Of a stretch of DNA of 16,508 nt, positions 1 to 7,649 are shown one piece after another. The DNA is from Deltaproteobacteria bacterium RBG_16_54_18 (GTDB lineage Bacteria; Desulfobacterota; B13-G15; RBG-16-54-18), in assembly GCA_001797935.1 (NCBI GenBank), contig MGQT01000108.1, positions 1 to 16,508 on the forward strand, in the 5' to 3' direction. Under the pieces are notes generated by a model, which was not told where the DNA came from, made no database searches, and saw only the letters and a program-made list of their open reading frames with translations. How positions within the stretch are numbered: position 1 is the stretch's first letter; every line of letters starts with the position of its first letter. Both the position numbers and the translations under genes were made by a program.

Positions 1-1210
1 TCATAGGGATAAATGATTTTCCGTGCAACCCGAGCGTGTGCATGACCTTGTCCATGATGAAGGCGCACCTGGCCATGTAGCCCGTATCCTCAAACAGGGC
101 GATGCAGAAAAAGAGGATGAATATGTTGGGCAAGAATACGGCGACCCCGCCCACGCCGCTGATGATACCGTCGACGACGAGACCCCTGAGGAGGCCCTCT
201 CCCATGAGCCCACCGACGAACCCGGCGAAGAGCCCCACCCCCGCGTCGATCCATGCCATGGGATATTCCCCCACCTTGAAGGTGAGCTGGAACATGGCCC
301 AGATGAAGAAGATAAAGATCGGAAAACCGAGCAAGCGGTTCGTCAAGACCGTATCCACCTGGTCGGAGAGGTAGCGTCTGTCCTTCCTGGTATGCCGCAG
401 GGTCTCTTTGAGGGCCCCATGGATGAACCCGTAGCGGCGGTCGGCTATGAGGGTCTCCGGATCATCACCCAGTATTTTCTGGAGGTGGGCGTTGCTCTGT
501 TCCAACTGGTTCAGGATGGCCTTCTTGCCAGATTTTTTTCCTATCTCTTTACCGACCTCTTCGTCATTTTCCAACAGCTTGATCGCCATCCACCGGGCGT
601 GGTGCTCATCCACCGATGATTCAGCGGATCGAATCGACCCTTGCAGCTTTTCGATTTCCTCTTCCATCTCCTGGCCGTAATGGATATGGATGTGCCGGGC
701 AATTGATTCCCTGTCTTCCGCCACCTTGACGATGGCTTCCAATAATTCCCTGGTCCCCCGCCCTTTGGTCCCCACCGTGGGGACAAAGGGCACCCCCATG
801 AGCAGGGAGAGCTGCTCGTGGTTGATCATCTGCCCCCTCGATTTGGCCTGATCAACCATGTTGAGGGCGAAGACCAACTTCACGCCGAGATCGATCAACT
901 GGGTTGAGAGATAGAGATTGCGTTCGAGGTTAGAGGCGTCTATCACGTTGACCACGAGATCGGGCTTCTCTTCGATAATAAAGTTTCTGGCGATGATCTC
1001 CTCCTGGGAGTAGGCGGTCAGGCTATAGGTCCCCGGGAGGTCGACCACCCGGATGGTAGAGCCGTTGTAGATGGCGGTTCCCTCCTTCTTCTCGACCGTG
1101 ACGCCGGGCCAGTTCCCCACCTTTTGACGTGCACCGGTGAGATTATTGAAGATAGTCGTCTTTCCCGAATTGGGATTGCCTGCCAGGGCGATGGTGATCT
1201 CTTTGGCCAT
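1..1210 (-). CDS. feoB: Ferrous iron transport protein B, N-terminal 403 residues (runs off window)
   Basis: FeoB is the inner-membrane Fe(II) transporter with a cytoplasmic N-terminal G domain. Reading from the ATG at 1210, the P-loop GNPNSGKT is at residues 11-18, the switch I region NWPGVTVE at 33-40, the G3 motif DLPG at 57-60 and the G4 motif NMVD at 117-120. A helical spacer follows, then the first membrane segments. The last visible residues, GLHGKSFIPM, are a conserved FeoB stretch, so the frame is intact to the window edge and only the C-terminal membrane part is missing. The ATG overlaps the stop of the upstream fusion gene by one base (TAATG), which points to translational coupling within an iron operon. 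The family is certain. Whether the missing half is intact cannot be seen. Confidence 0.97.
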   Translation of the reverse strand, partial: MAKEITIALAGNPNSGKTTIFNNLTGARQKVGNWPGVTVEKKEGTAIYNGSTIRVVDLPGTYSLTAYSQEEIIARNFIIEEKPDLVVNVIDASNLERNLYLSTQLIDLGVKLVFALNMVDQAKSRGQMINHEQLSLLMGVPFVPTVGTKGRGTRELLEAIVKVAEDRESIARHIHIHYGQEMEEEIEKLQGSIRSAESSVDEHHARWMAIKLLENDEEVGKEIGKKSGKKAILNQLEQSNAHLQKILGDDPETLIADRRYGFIHGALKETLRHTRKDRRYLSDQVDTVLTNRLLGFPIFIFFIWAMFQLTFKVGEYPMAWIDAGVGLFAGFVGGLMGEGLLRGLVVDGIISGVGGVAVFLPNIFILFFCIALFEDTGYMARCAFIMDKVMHTLGLHGKSFIPM

Positions 1211-2172
1211 TAATCCCCTCGTGTCTCTTCCTCGGGTTTCCGCACCAAGACCTTTTCGGCCTCTTCCTGCCTCAAGCTGACGTGGTACCCCTTGATGACA
1301 TATTCGATGGGGTCTTTGAGTGGCGCACATTTTTCCACCGTGATCTCTGCACCGGGGACAAAGCCCATCTCCAGGAGGCGGTGCCTGAACCGACCCCTCC
1401 CCTGAACCCGCTCAATTATAGCCCTCTCACCAGTCTTCAACTCATTCAGCCGTTGTGCTCCCTGACGTATTTCTCCCGGCTCAAGGGTATCAATGGTAGT
1501 AACTAAGATTTTTTTAGCCATGCCATAGCCTAGGGCGATCCGAGTTTCCCGTGATGCTACGATTAGGGCCCCTGGGCCGCTGCTCTTGATGACCTCTACG
1601 TCGGCGCCTTGGTTGAGGCCCATGGAAGTCAATCGTCGTTCCATTTCCTTACCGCCACGAAACCCCACGATGCGGACCTGTTCACCAGAGGAGGCCAGGA
1701 CCAGCGGCATGATATTCTTTCGTTTCCGTAGACACTTGGAGCAGAGACCATAGATATCCATGCGATGCTGAAGGTCGTGGAATCCCATGCGGCGTACCGT
1801 CTCTGCCTGAAGGGCCTCGATGTTTGGATTGAAGAACTCCAGAATGGCACCACACCGAATGCAGACGAGGTGATCATGATGCCTGCCCAAGTGATAATGC
1901 TCGTACCGAGGTAGCTGATCAGTGAACCGCTTTTCTCGGGCAAAGCCGTATTGAACGAAAAGCCTGAGGTTTTCAGCGACAGACTCTTCCGGGAGGGCAA
2001 CGCCCTTTTTTTTGAGCATCCCGGTCAGGTCAGCCGCCGTCATATGATCTTCTGTGCCGAGAAAGGCCTCAAGAATTGCCAGCCGCTCATCGATCCGGTC
2101 AAGGCCCTCCTGCTCAAAGATGACCTTGAACTGTTGACAGATATCCTTATGGCCTCTTCTCATGCTCATCAT
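1210..2172 (-). CDS. Fur domain fused to two FeoA domains
   Basis: This 320-residue protein has three parts. Residues 1-153 are Fur-like, with the histidine-rich metal region HHDHL, CxxC at C104/C107 and CxxC at C144/C147. Residues about 156-227 are a FeoA SH3-like domain and about 240-312 a second FeoA domain. FeoA is normally a separate small cytosolic partner of FeoB. Fur is normally a separate iron-responsive repressor. The Fur recognition helix reads ESVAENLRLF where family members have roughly ATVYRTLNLF, so the usual DNA-contacting Tyr and Arg are Ala and Glu. The frame is open to 2265, but I chose the ATG at 2172 because AGGA lies five bases upstream and Fur homology starts soon after. 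It overlaps the preceding fur by 26 bp and feoB by 1 bp. It may act as an iron-sensing FeoB accessory rather than a repressor. That role is inference. Confidence 0.9.
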   Translation of the reverse strand: MMSMRRGHKDICQQFKVIFEQEGLDRIDERLAILEAFLGTEDHMTAADLTGMLKKKGVALPEESVAENLRLFVQYGFAREKRFTDQLPRYEHYHLGRHHDHLVCIRCGAILEFFNPNIEALQAETVRRMGFHDLQHRMDIYGLCSKCLRKRKNIMPLVLASSGEQVRIVGFRGGKEMERRLTSMGLNQGADVEVIKSSGPGALIVASRETRIALGYGMAKKILVTTIDTLEPGEIRQGAQRLNELKTGERAIIERVQGRGRFRHRLLEMGFVPGAEITVEKCAPLKDPIEYVIKGYHVSLRQEEAEKVLVRKPEEETRGD

Positions 2173-2662
2173 TCGCGTCCTGTTTCTTCTTTTCTGTGTT
2201 TTCTTTGTATAACTGTTGTTTTTTCTGTACCCCATCCCTTTGCGCGCACTTGGGGCAGTAGCCAATCAGTTCAAATCGGTGCGCGGTTGCAACGAAACCA
2301 TACTTCTTGCTGATTCTCTCCTGGACCTTGAGGGCCGCATCGTCGGTAAACTCGATGATCTTGCCGCAGGTCGTACACCGAAGATGGCAGTGATGCTTGT
2401 GACCATAGATTGGTTCATAGTGGAGATGCCCGTCCTCAAAATAGACCTCCCTGATAAGGCCGCTTTCGATAAGCAGGGGGATGGTCCTGTACAGGGATGC
2501 CTTGGAGATCCTTTTTTTCTTGTTCCGCAATCTCAGAAAGAGCTCATCCACATCGAAGTGATCGTGGATAGAAAAGATCTCCTCAATGATCGTCTCCCTC
2601 TCCGGCGTCTTGCGCAGCCCCTGTGCCTTTATATACGCCCGAAATTTATTAATCGGATCCAT
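2147..2662 (-). CDS. fur: Fur-family iron-responsive repressor
   Basis: This 171-residue protein has normal Fur architecture: an N-terminal winged helix with a canonical recognition helix (KASLYRTIPLLIESGL, about residues 54-69), a histidine-rich metal motif GHKHHCHLRC at 87-96, and two CxxC pairs at C96/C99 and C136/C139. The last 25 residues form a charged, Lys-rich tail longer than usual. The frame is open to a TTG at 2695, but that lies inside the promoter and operator, so the ATG at 2662 is preferred despite a weak ribosome site. It is the first gene of the feo operon and its end overlaps the fusion gene by 26 bp. It probably represses this operon, and therefore itself, when Fe(II) is plentiful. 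PerR or Zur specificity cannot be excluded from sequence, but the feoB context favours iron. Confidence 0.9.
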   Translation of the reverse strand: MDPINKFRAYIKAQGLRKTPERETIIEEIFSIHDHFDVDELFLRLRNKKKRISKASLYRTIPLLIESGLIREVYFEDGHLHYEPIYGHKHHCHLRCTTCGKIIEFTDDAALKVQERISKKYGFVATAHRFELIGYCPKCAQRDGVQKKQQLYKENTEKKKQDANDEHEKRP

Positions 2663-2673
2663 AATCGCTCTAT

Positions 2674-2700
2674 TATTATTGAGATTCAATAGCAATAATA
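2674..2700. promoter_or_regulatory. Candidate Fur operator, two overlapping palindromes
   Basis: TATTGA-GAT-TCAATA (2677-2691) is a perfect inverted repeat. Overlapping it, TATTATTG (2674-2681) and CAATAATA (2693-2700) form a second one. Together they cover the -10 and the predicted start site. Overlapping palindromes of AT-rich TTGA/TCAA type fit a site bound by more than one Fur dimer, although it is not a textbook Fur box. The Fur assignment rests on the neighbouring gene. Confidence 0.6.
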
Positions 2701-2723
2701 ACCTCTCAAAGTGGTCCTGTCAA
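2695..2723 (-). promoter_or_regulatory. Sigma-70-type promoter of the feo operon
   Basis: On the minus strand, a perfect -35 TTGACA (2723-2718) and a -10 TATTAT (2700-2695) are separated by exactly 17 bases. Transcription would start near 2688, about 26 bases before the fur ATG. The -10 overlaps the palindromic operator. Seen directly; activity is inferred. Confidence 0.75.
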
Positions 2724-2830
2724 GTTAAGTATTACCTCCCAAAATGGCAAATAAGTTTCGTGGATGTCACCGCTGTAACGAGCTCGATTAAGGGAAAGAC
2801 AGGGTACCGGAGCAACTTAAAAGGACGGCT

Positions 2831-2849
2831 TCCTGAAATGAGTTCAGGA
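2831..2849. other. Short perfect hairpin in intergenic DNA
   Basis: TCCTGAA (2831-2837) and TTCAGGA (2843-2849) are perfect complements around the loop ATGAG. Flanking GGAC (2823-2826) and GTCC (2850-2853) could extend the stem past a bulge. A T-rich but interrupted stretch follows on the plus strand, so a terminator is possible. No gene ends just before it, and its role is unknown. Confidence 0.35.
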
Positions 2850-2905
2850 GTCCCGCTTTCTTATTTGACTTTTTTACAAAATATCTTCTCTCGGGAAATG
2901 TCCTA

Positions 2906-3055
2906 TCAATAGCTTATCTCGGCAAGGAATATTAATAGATGAGTGAACATTGGATGAGCGAAATTAATGGCCTCAGCAATGGCCTTTACCTTATCGAGCC
3001 GCTCGTGAATAAACTGTTGGGCATTAACGACGATCCCCGTCTGGGCGATGAATGC
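2906..3055 (-). pseudogene. Possible gene remnant, 49 codons without a start
   Basis: On the minus strand this frame encodes a natural-looking amphipathic segment (for example VVNAQQFIHERLDKVKA) and ends at a TGA. It is cut upstream by an in-frame TAG at 3058-3056 and has no start codon or ribosome site. I do not recognise a family. It could be the C-terminal relic of a lost gene or chance. Confidence 0.2.
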
Positions 3056-3297
3056 CTATAGCGCATTGAGGTTGTGTCATGAGCCTCCGTGATTGTGAAA
3101 GGTGTAAAGGGGTTGACTTCCCCCCGCCTGTATGATAAGGATAAAACCCCGCGCAAAAGTTTCCGAAGGGCCATGGGCACGTGAGTAGGCTTATGGCTCT
3201 CACTATTTAGAGGTACTGAGCGGGCAGCTGGTGTCTCCCCGCGGTCTCGTAACGATTGCCCGGGGGCGTGGGGAAAGCTGAGAGAGGAGCACGAACG

Positions 3298-4089
3298 GTG
3301 CATATCGCGGTTTTGGTAAAGCAAGTGCCGGACAGTGAGGCGACGGTCCAGGTGAAGGCCGATGGGTCCGGTGTCGAGATAGAGGATCGGTATACCCTGA
3401 ACTTCTTCGATTCCTTGGCAGTGGAAGAGGCCCTGCGGATCAAGGGGCAGGGAGGGGATGTTGTCGTGACGATCATCACCCTCGGGGGGCAGAAGGGGGT
3501 CGAGGCCCTGCGCACCGGGCTGGCCATGGGGGCGGATCAGGCCGTCTTGCTGGATGATCCTGCCTTTGCCGGAGGGGATGAGTACGCTACGGCGATGGTC
3601 CTGGCAGCCGCTCTCAAGGGGATGCAGGTGGACATGATCCTGTGCGGCAAAGAGGCCTTTGATGATTCTTCCGGCGTCGTCGGTCCCCTCGTAGCGGAAT
3701 TTTTAAGTATGCCCTCCGTCACTTCGGTGGTCAAGATACAGCTTGCCCCTGACAAAGGGAGCGCGCTCATCGAGCGGGAGATAGAAGGGGGGAAAGAGGT
3801 CATCAAAGTCTCCCTCCCCGTGCTCCTGTCGGCGCAGAAGGGGCTCAATGAGGCGCGGGTGCCGCCGGTCATGGGGGTGATGAAGGCCATGCGGGCCGAG
3901 ATTAAAAAGCTCGATCTGGCTGCTATCGGACTCCCCGCGACGGTTGTGGGAAGGGCGGGAAGCAAGGAGGAGATCTTGCGGTATCATCGCCATCCGCAGC
4001 GACCGGCGGTGACGATGCTGCAGGGGGAGGCAGCCGATATCGTGCGACAGGTGGTTGGCCTGCTCAAAGAGGAGGCCAAGGTTATCTAG
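3298..4089 (+). CDS. etfB: Electron transfer flavoprotein beta subunit (FixA type)
   Basis: EtfB pairs with EtfA to form a soluble FAD-containing electron carrier. The 263 residues start HIAVLVKQVPD, a typical EtfB opening, and include the nucleotide-binding region (VDMILCGKEAFDDSSGVVGP) and the conserved C-terminal stretch around LPVLLSAQKGLNEAR. I chose the GTG at 3298 because AGGAG lies eight bases upstream and homology begins at the next codon. The frame is open to 3256, but that part is not EtfB-like. The order etfB-etfA-fixC-fixX matches FixABCX complexes, in which EtfBA takes electrons from NADH and splits them between a quinone route and ferredoxin or flavodoxin. Bifurcation here is inferred from gene order only. 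An 83-base gap separates it from etfA. Confidence 0.93.
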   Translation: MHIAVLVKQVPDSEATVQVKADGSGVEIEDRYTLNFFDSLAVEEALRIKGQGGDVVVTIITLGGQKGVEALRTGLAMGADQAVLLDDPAFAGGDEYATAMVLAAALKGMQVDMILCGKEAFDDSSGVVGPLVAEFLSMPSVTSVVKIQLAPDKGSALIEREIEGGKEVIKVSLPVLLSAQKGLNEARVPPVMGVMKAMRAEIKKLDLAAIGLPATVVGRAGSKEEILRYHRHPQRPAVTMLQGEAADIVRQVVGLLKEEAKVI

Positions 4090-4172
4090 TGTTTTATCTG
4101 GGATAGGAAGAGGGGGGCGTGCATCGTTCCTTATGATACGAAACTGGTAAGACACGAGACAAGGAGCAACAG

Positions 4173-5165
4173 ATGGCGGGAGCGGTTTGGGTTTTTGCGG
4201 AACATCAAGAGGGTAAGATCAGAAAGACGTCCCTCGAGCTCTTGGGCAAGGGGCGGCAAGTGGCCGGAGAGGTCGGTGCGCCCCTTATTGCGATGTTGCT
4301 CGGTTCCGGTGTTGATGCCCTTGCCCAAGAATTGACGACCTATGCCGATACCGTCTATCACTGGGACGATCCAGCGGTGGCGCTCTATAATAGTGAAATC
4401 TATTGTCAGATTATCGCTGAGTTGGCGCATAAGGAGCAGCCCCAGATCTTCCTGGCAGGCGCCACCTTTTTGGCCAGGGACCTCTTTCCCCGGCTGGCAG
4501 GTCGGCTCAAGACCGGCATTGCCGTAGATTGCCTCAATCTGGAACTGGAGGAGGATGGTCTGCTGGTGGCCCGCAGGCCGCTATTTGGTGGTAAGGCCCT
4601 GGCTGACGTGGTCTGCCGTCAGGGGAGGCCGCAGATTGCCTTGGTCAGACCCAACACCTTTTCCCTTCCGGACGCACAAGGTCCTGCACACGGCACGGTC
4701 GTGCGCTTGCCCGTTGGCGTCGATCCCGCGCATGTCAAGATCCAGGTGCTGGAGGTGAGCAGGCCTCCCAAGGAGCGGCTTGACCTCACGGAGGCAGAGG
4801 TTATCGTTACCGGCGGCAGGGGGATGAAGGCGGCTGAGAATTTCCGTTTGCTGGAAGAACTGGCCGACGTCCTTAATGCCACGGTCGGGGCTACCCGGGG
4901 GGTCGTGGACAGCGGGTGGCGGCCGCATGGCGACCAGGTGGGGAAGAGCGGCAAGACGGTCTCCCCGAAGCTTTACTTCGCCGTGGGCGTTTCCGGTGCC
5001 ATCCACCACGTGATGGGGATGGATACCTCCAAGGTCGTGGTGGCCATCAATAAGGATGTCCAGGCACCGATCTTTCAATATGCCGACTACGGCGTGGTTG
5101 GAGATTTGTTTGAGGTGCTTCCTCTGCTGACCAAGGAAATGAAGCAGGGGACGGGAAAAGGCTGA
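4173..5165 (+). CDS. etfA: Electron transfer flavoprotein alpha subunit (FixB type)
   Basis: This is a full-length 330-residue EtfA. The C-terminal FAD domain is intact: GATRGVVDSGW at 239-249, HGDQVGKSGKTVSPKLY at 252-268, the GVSGAIHHVMG segment at 272-282 and the NKDVQAPIF loop at 293-301. The N-terminal half is the usual EtfA Rossmann-like domain (AGAVWVFAEH opening). There is no N-terminal ferredoxin domain as in some anaerobe EtfA proteins, so electrons would leave through FixX/FixC. AAGGAG lies just upstream of the ATG. The gene ends four bases before fixC, indicating co-transcription and likely stoichiometric expression. Confidence 0.95.
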   Translation: MAGAVWVFAEHQEGKIRKTSLELLGKGRQVAGEVGAPLIAMLLGSGVDALAQELTTYADTVYHWDDPAVALYNSEIYCQIIAELAHKEQPQIFLAGATFLARDLFPRLAGRLKTGIAVDCLNLELEEDGLLVARRPLFGGKALADVVCRQGRPQIALVRPNTFSLPDAQGPAHGTVVRLPVGVDPAHVKIQVLEVSRPPKERLDLTEAEVIVTGGRGMKAAENFRLLEELADVLNATVGATRGVVDSGWRPHGDQVGKSGKTVSPKLYFAVGVSGAIHHVMGMDTSKVVVAINKDVQAPIFQYADYGVVGDLFEVLPLLTKEMKQGTGKG

Positions 5166-5169
5166 TCGC

Positions 5170-6450
5170 ATGGAGCGGATGGACGCAGTGGTCGTCGGGG
5201 CGGGATTGGCAGGGTTGACCTGCGCTTACCGTCTTGCCTGCGAGGGGATGCAGGTTCTCGTCCTGGAGCGCGGGGACCATCCCGGCAGCAAGAACGTGAC
5301 CGGCGGGAGGATCTATCTGCGTCCTCTGCGTCCCTATCTCCCCGAACTCTGGGACAAGGCCCCGCTGGAACGGCAGGTCACCAAAGAGGTGATAACCATG
5401 ATGAGCGCGGGCGCCGCCTTCACCGCGCAGTTCACCTCGGACAAATTCCGCGAGCACAGCTACACGATCCTGCGGTCGCGTTTCGATAAGTGGCTGGGAG
5501 AGCGGGTGGTAGAAAGAGGCGGTTTTATCGTCCCGCAGCGGCGGGTGACCGATCTCTTACGAGAGGATGGCCGGATAGCCGGGGTGGTGTCCGAAGGAGA
5601 AGAGATACCCGCCCACGTGGTCGTCGCCGCCGACGGCGCCCTTTCCCTGCTGGCGGAGCAGGCAGGGCTGCGCGGTCCGCTGGCGCCGCGTCATGCCGCC
5701 GTCGCCCTCAAGGAGGTCATCAAACTCACTCCCCCTGTCATCGAGGAACGTTTCGGCCTGTCTCCCGGCGAAGGGGCGGCCCACCTCTTCTTCGGTGCCA
5801 TCACCGAGGGGGTCTTTGGCGGCGGGTTTCTCTACACCAATCAGGAGACCGTCTCCCTCGGCCTGGTGTTGGGGATCGATTCCTTTTTACGGCATCCTGC
5901 CGCCCGGGAGACGCACGCGATCTTCGAGGCGTTCAAGGGGAGGAGAGAGATTGCTCCTCTTATTAAAGGTGGAGAGCTCGTCGAATATTCCGCCCACCTT
6001 ATCCCCGAGGGGGGCAACAAGCCTGTTCGCCAGCCATACACAGACGGCTTCTTGGTAGCGGGGGATGCCGCAGGCCTGGCCCTCAACATGGGGATTACGG
6101 TGCGGGGGATGGAGTTTGCCATGGCCTCAGGATACCTGGCGGCCCAGACCGTCAAGCAGGCCAAGGAAAAAGGTGATTACTCTGCAACGACCCTGGCAGC
6201 GTATGCGACCCTGCTCAAGGAGAGTTTTGTCCTCAAGGACATGGAGACGTTCCGCCGCAGCCTCGATGTCCTGGAAAACCCGCGGATGACGGGCTTTTAC
6301 CCCGCCTGGGTCTGCAAGGTCATGGAGGATGTCTTTTGGATTGGGGAGGGGCCCAAGCAACGCGTCTCCTTCACGATCTGGAAAGGGATCCGCCAGGGGT
6401 TGTTCAACCTCAGGGCCATCAAGGACCTTTTACGATTGAGGAGGATATGA
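5170..6450 (+). CDS. fixC: FixC-type ETF:quinone oxidoreductase flavoprotein
   Basis: This is a 426-residue FAD-dependent oxidoreductase with an N-terminal dinucleotide-binding motif, VVVGAGLAGLTCA (7-19), and an acidic strand end (VLVLERG). A second FAD-contact region is DGFLVAGDAAGL in the C-terminal half. This matches FixC, the soluble relative of electron-transfer-flavoprotein:quinone oxidoreductase, which passes electrons from EtfBA to the membrane quinone pool with FixX. No transmembrane helix is seen, so it probably docks at the membrane surface. The stop overlaps the fixX start (ATGATGA context), which suggests translational coupling. A second Met three codons in (5179) is an alternative start. 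Confidence 0.93.
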   Translation: MERMDAVVVGAGLAGLTCAYRLACEGMQVLVLERGDHPGSKNVTGGRIYLRPLRPYLPELWDKAPLERQVTKEVITMMSAGAAFTAQFTSDKFREHSYTILRSRFDKWLGERVVERGGFIVPQRRVTDLLREDGRIAGVVSEGEEIPAHVVVAADGALSLLAEQAGLRGPLAPRHAAVALKEVIKLTPPVIEERFGLSPGEGAAHLFFGAITEGVFGGGFLYTNQETVSLGLVLGIDSFLRHPAARETHAIFEAFKGRREIAPLIKGGELVEYSAHLIPEGGNKPVRQPYTDGFLVAGDAAGLALNMGITVRGMEFAMASGYLAAQTVKQAKEKGDYSATTLAAYATLLKESFVLKDMETFRRSLDVLENPRMTGFYPAWVCKVMEDVFWIGEGPKQRVSFTIWKGIRQGLFNLRAIKDLLRLRRI

Positions 6451-6725
6451 TGAACCCTGCCGAGAAGCTCACCCTCGATATCTTTAAGAACGATCAGGAG
6501 TCTCACATCATCATCCGGCAGGAGATCTGTCGCCGATGCGCAATCAAGCCGTGCCTGCGCATTTGTCCCGGCGGGCTTTATTCTCTTAATGAAGAGACGC
6601 AGGAAATCCTGGTAGAATTTGCAGGGTGCCTGGAGTGCGGCAGTTGCCGTGTGGCGTGCCCGGATGGTGCCTTGGAATGGCGCTACCCACGCGGTGGGTT
6701 CGGTGTACAGTACCGGTACGGATAA
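6450..6725 (+). CDS. fixX: FixX-type ferredoxin subunit
   Basis: This 91-residue iron-sulfur protein has eight cysteines: C27, C30, C35 and C39, then C60, C63, C66 and C70 (CLECGSCRVACP). It ends with the typical FixX sequence YPRGGFGVQYRYG. It is the ferredoxin-like partner of FixC. Two adjacent ATGs exist at 6447 and 6450. The second is preferred because GAGGAGG (6438-6444) lies five bases before it but only two bases before the first. It overlaps the fixC stop by one base. The frame continues upstream as a shadow inside fixC, which is not coding. Confidence 0.93.
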   Translation: MNPAEKLTLDIFKNDQESHIIIRQEICRRCAIKPCLRICPGGLYSLNEETQEILVEFAGCLECGSCRVACPDGALEWRYPRGGFGVQYRYG

Positions 6726-6751
6726 CAAGAGGCTGCAACGCCGTCTCCGCT

Positions 6752-7564
6752 ATGAAGAACATGAAGAACAAACAAAAATATACCCGTCTCAGGGCAATCA
6801 TCAAGGACCTCCAGCGGGTTGTCGTGGCCTTCTCAGGCGGCGTGGACAGTACCTTGCTCTTGAAGGTCTGTGTCGATGTCCTCGGCAAGAAAAATGTAGT
6901 GGCCTTTCTAGGGCTTTCGCCTACATGCCCCGAAAGGGAGATCGTTGAAGCACAAAGGCTTTCCGCGCATATCGGCGTGGAGTGCGTCTTGGCAGAGACG
7001 GCTGAAATGGATGATCCCCGCTTCATCGAAAACAATACCTTACGGTGTTACTTCTGCAAAACTCACCTCTTTGTCAAGGCTCGGGAAATAGCAGAGCAAA
7101 GAGATTTTATCTCTGTTGTCGAAGGGTCGAACCTTGATGATATGGATGACTTCCGGCCGGGGCGAAAGGCCTGTTCAGAGCAGGGAGTAAAAAGTCCGCT
7201 ACTTGAAGCTAGGCTTACCAAAGAGGAAATCAGAGGGCTGTCGAAAATGCTTGCCCTGCCGACCCATGATAAACCATCCTTTGCCTGTCTTTCTTCCAGG
7301 GTTCCCTACGGCACGGCTATTGATGAGACAATCCTTTTCAGGATTGAACGCTCCGAGGATTTTATCCAGGGTCTCGGCATACGACAGGTGCGGGTCAGAT
7401 ATCATGGTAACGTTGCGTGCATCGAAGTCCTTGACAAAGATTTCGACGCCGTCATAGCTCAGCGGGACAACATAACTGAGGGACTTAAGCGCTATGGATT
7501 TCACTTTGTCGTCCTTGACCTCAAAGGTTACAGGACGGGAAGCATGAATATTCCTTCAGCGTGA
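6752..7564 (+). CDS. larE: LarE-type PP-loop sulfur transferase
   Basis: LarE is an ATP-dependent enzyme that adds sulfur to the nicotinic-acid-derived precursor of the nickel pincer cofactor of lactate racemase. The 270 residues carry the PP-loop SGGVDST at 28-34, the EGSNLDD segment at 124-130 and PSFACLSSRVPYGT around 175-188. Three cysteines, C99 and C102 (RCYFC) plus C179 (ACLSS), match the three-Cys form that is reported to hold a [4Fe-4S] cluster and so avoid sacrificing a protein cysteine. The ATG at 6752 gives a normal length, but no strong ribosome site is visible and the frame is open further upstream inside fixX. It follows fixX by 26 bases and is probably in the same transcript. 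LarA, LarB and LarC are not in the window, so its cofactor target here is uncertain. Confidence 0.88.
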   Translation: MKNMKNKQKYTRLRAIIKDLQRVVVAFSGGVDSTLLLKVCVDVLGKKNVVAFLGLSPTCPEREIVEAQRLSAHIGVECVLAETAEMDDPRFIENNTLRCYFCKTHLFVKAREIAEQRDFISVVEGSNLDDMDDFRPGRKACSEQGVKSPLLEARLTKEEIRGLSKMLALPTHDKPSFACLSSRVPYGTAIDETILFRIERSEDFIQGLGIRQVRVRYHGNVACIEVLDKDFDAVIAQRDNITEGLKRYGFHFVVLDLKGYRTGSMNIPSA

Positions 7565-7649
7565 GAATGCCTTCTTATACCATACCATAGCCTTTTCAAG
7601 GATCCCGTTCTCATCACAGAAACAGGCATCTATTCGACATGCAGGCCGC

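Larger units (their letters stand above)
2724..3297. other. Gene-poor region between the feo and etf operons
   Basis: About 570 bases separate the divergent feo and etf operons. Open frames here are short, overlap each other on both strands and lack good ribosome sites. I see only the hairpin at 2831-2849 and the possible relic at 2906-3055. A weak promoter-like pair, TTGACT at 3113-3118 and TAAGGA at 3136-3141 with a 17-base spacer, could serve etfB, but the -10 match is poor. Confidence 0.5.

Noticed and set aside
23..619. Long plus-strand open frame of 198 codons
   Set aside because: It lies entirely opposite feoB, whose motifs are unmistakable; the translation is charged and repetitive without family features.
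2173..2265. N-terminal extension of the Fur-FeoA-FeoA frame
   Set aside because: It overlaps fur in another frame and is Lys/Arg-rich shadow; the ATG at 2172 has a good ribosome site and homology begins after it.
2216..2692. Plus-strand frame of 158 codons
   Set aside because: Shadow opposite the canonical fur gene.
2724..3297. tRNA or small RNA gene in the feo-etf gap
   Set aside because: No cloverleaf or T-loop sequence found; the one hairpin is not preceded by a convincing promoter.
4581..5171. Minus-strand frame of 196 codons opposite etfA
   Set aside because: etfA is complete with an intact FAD domain; the antisense frame is a GC-rich shadow.
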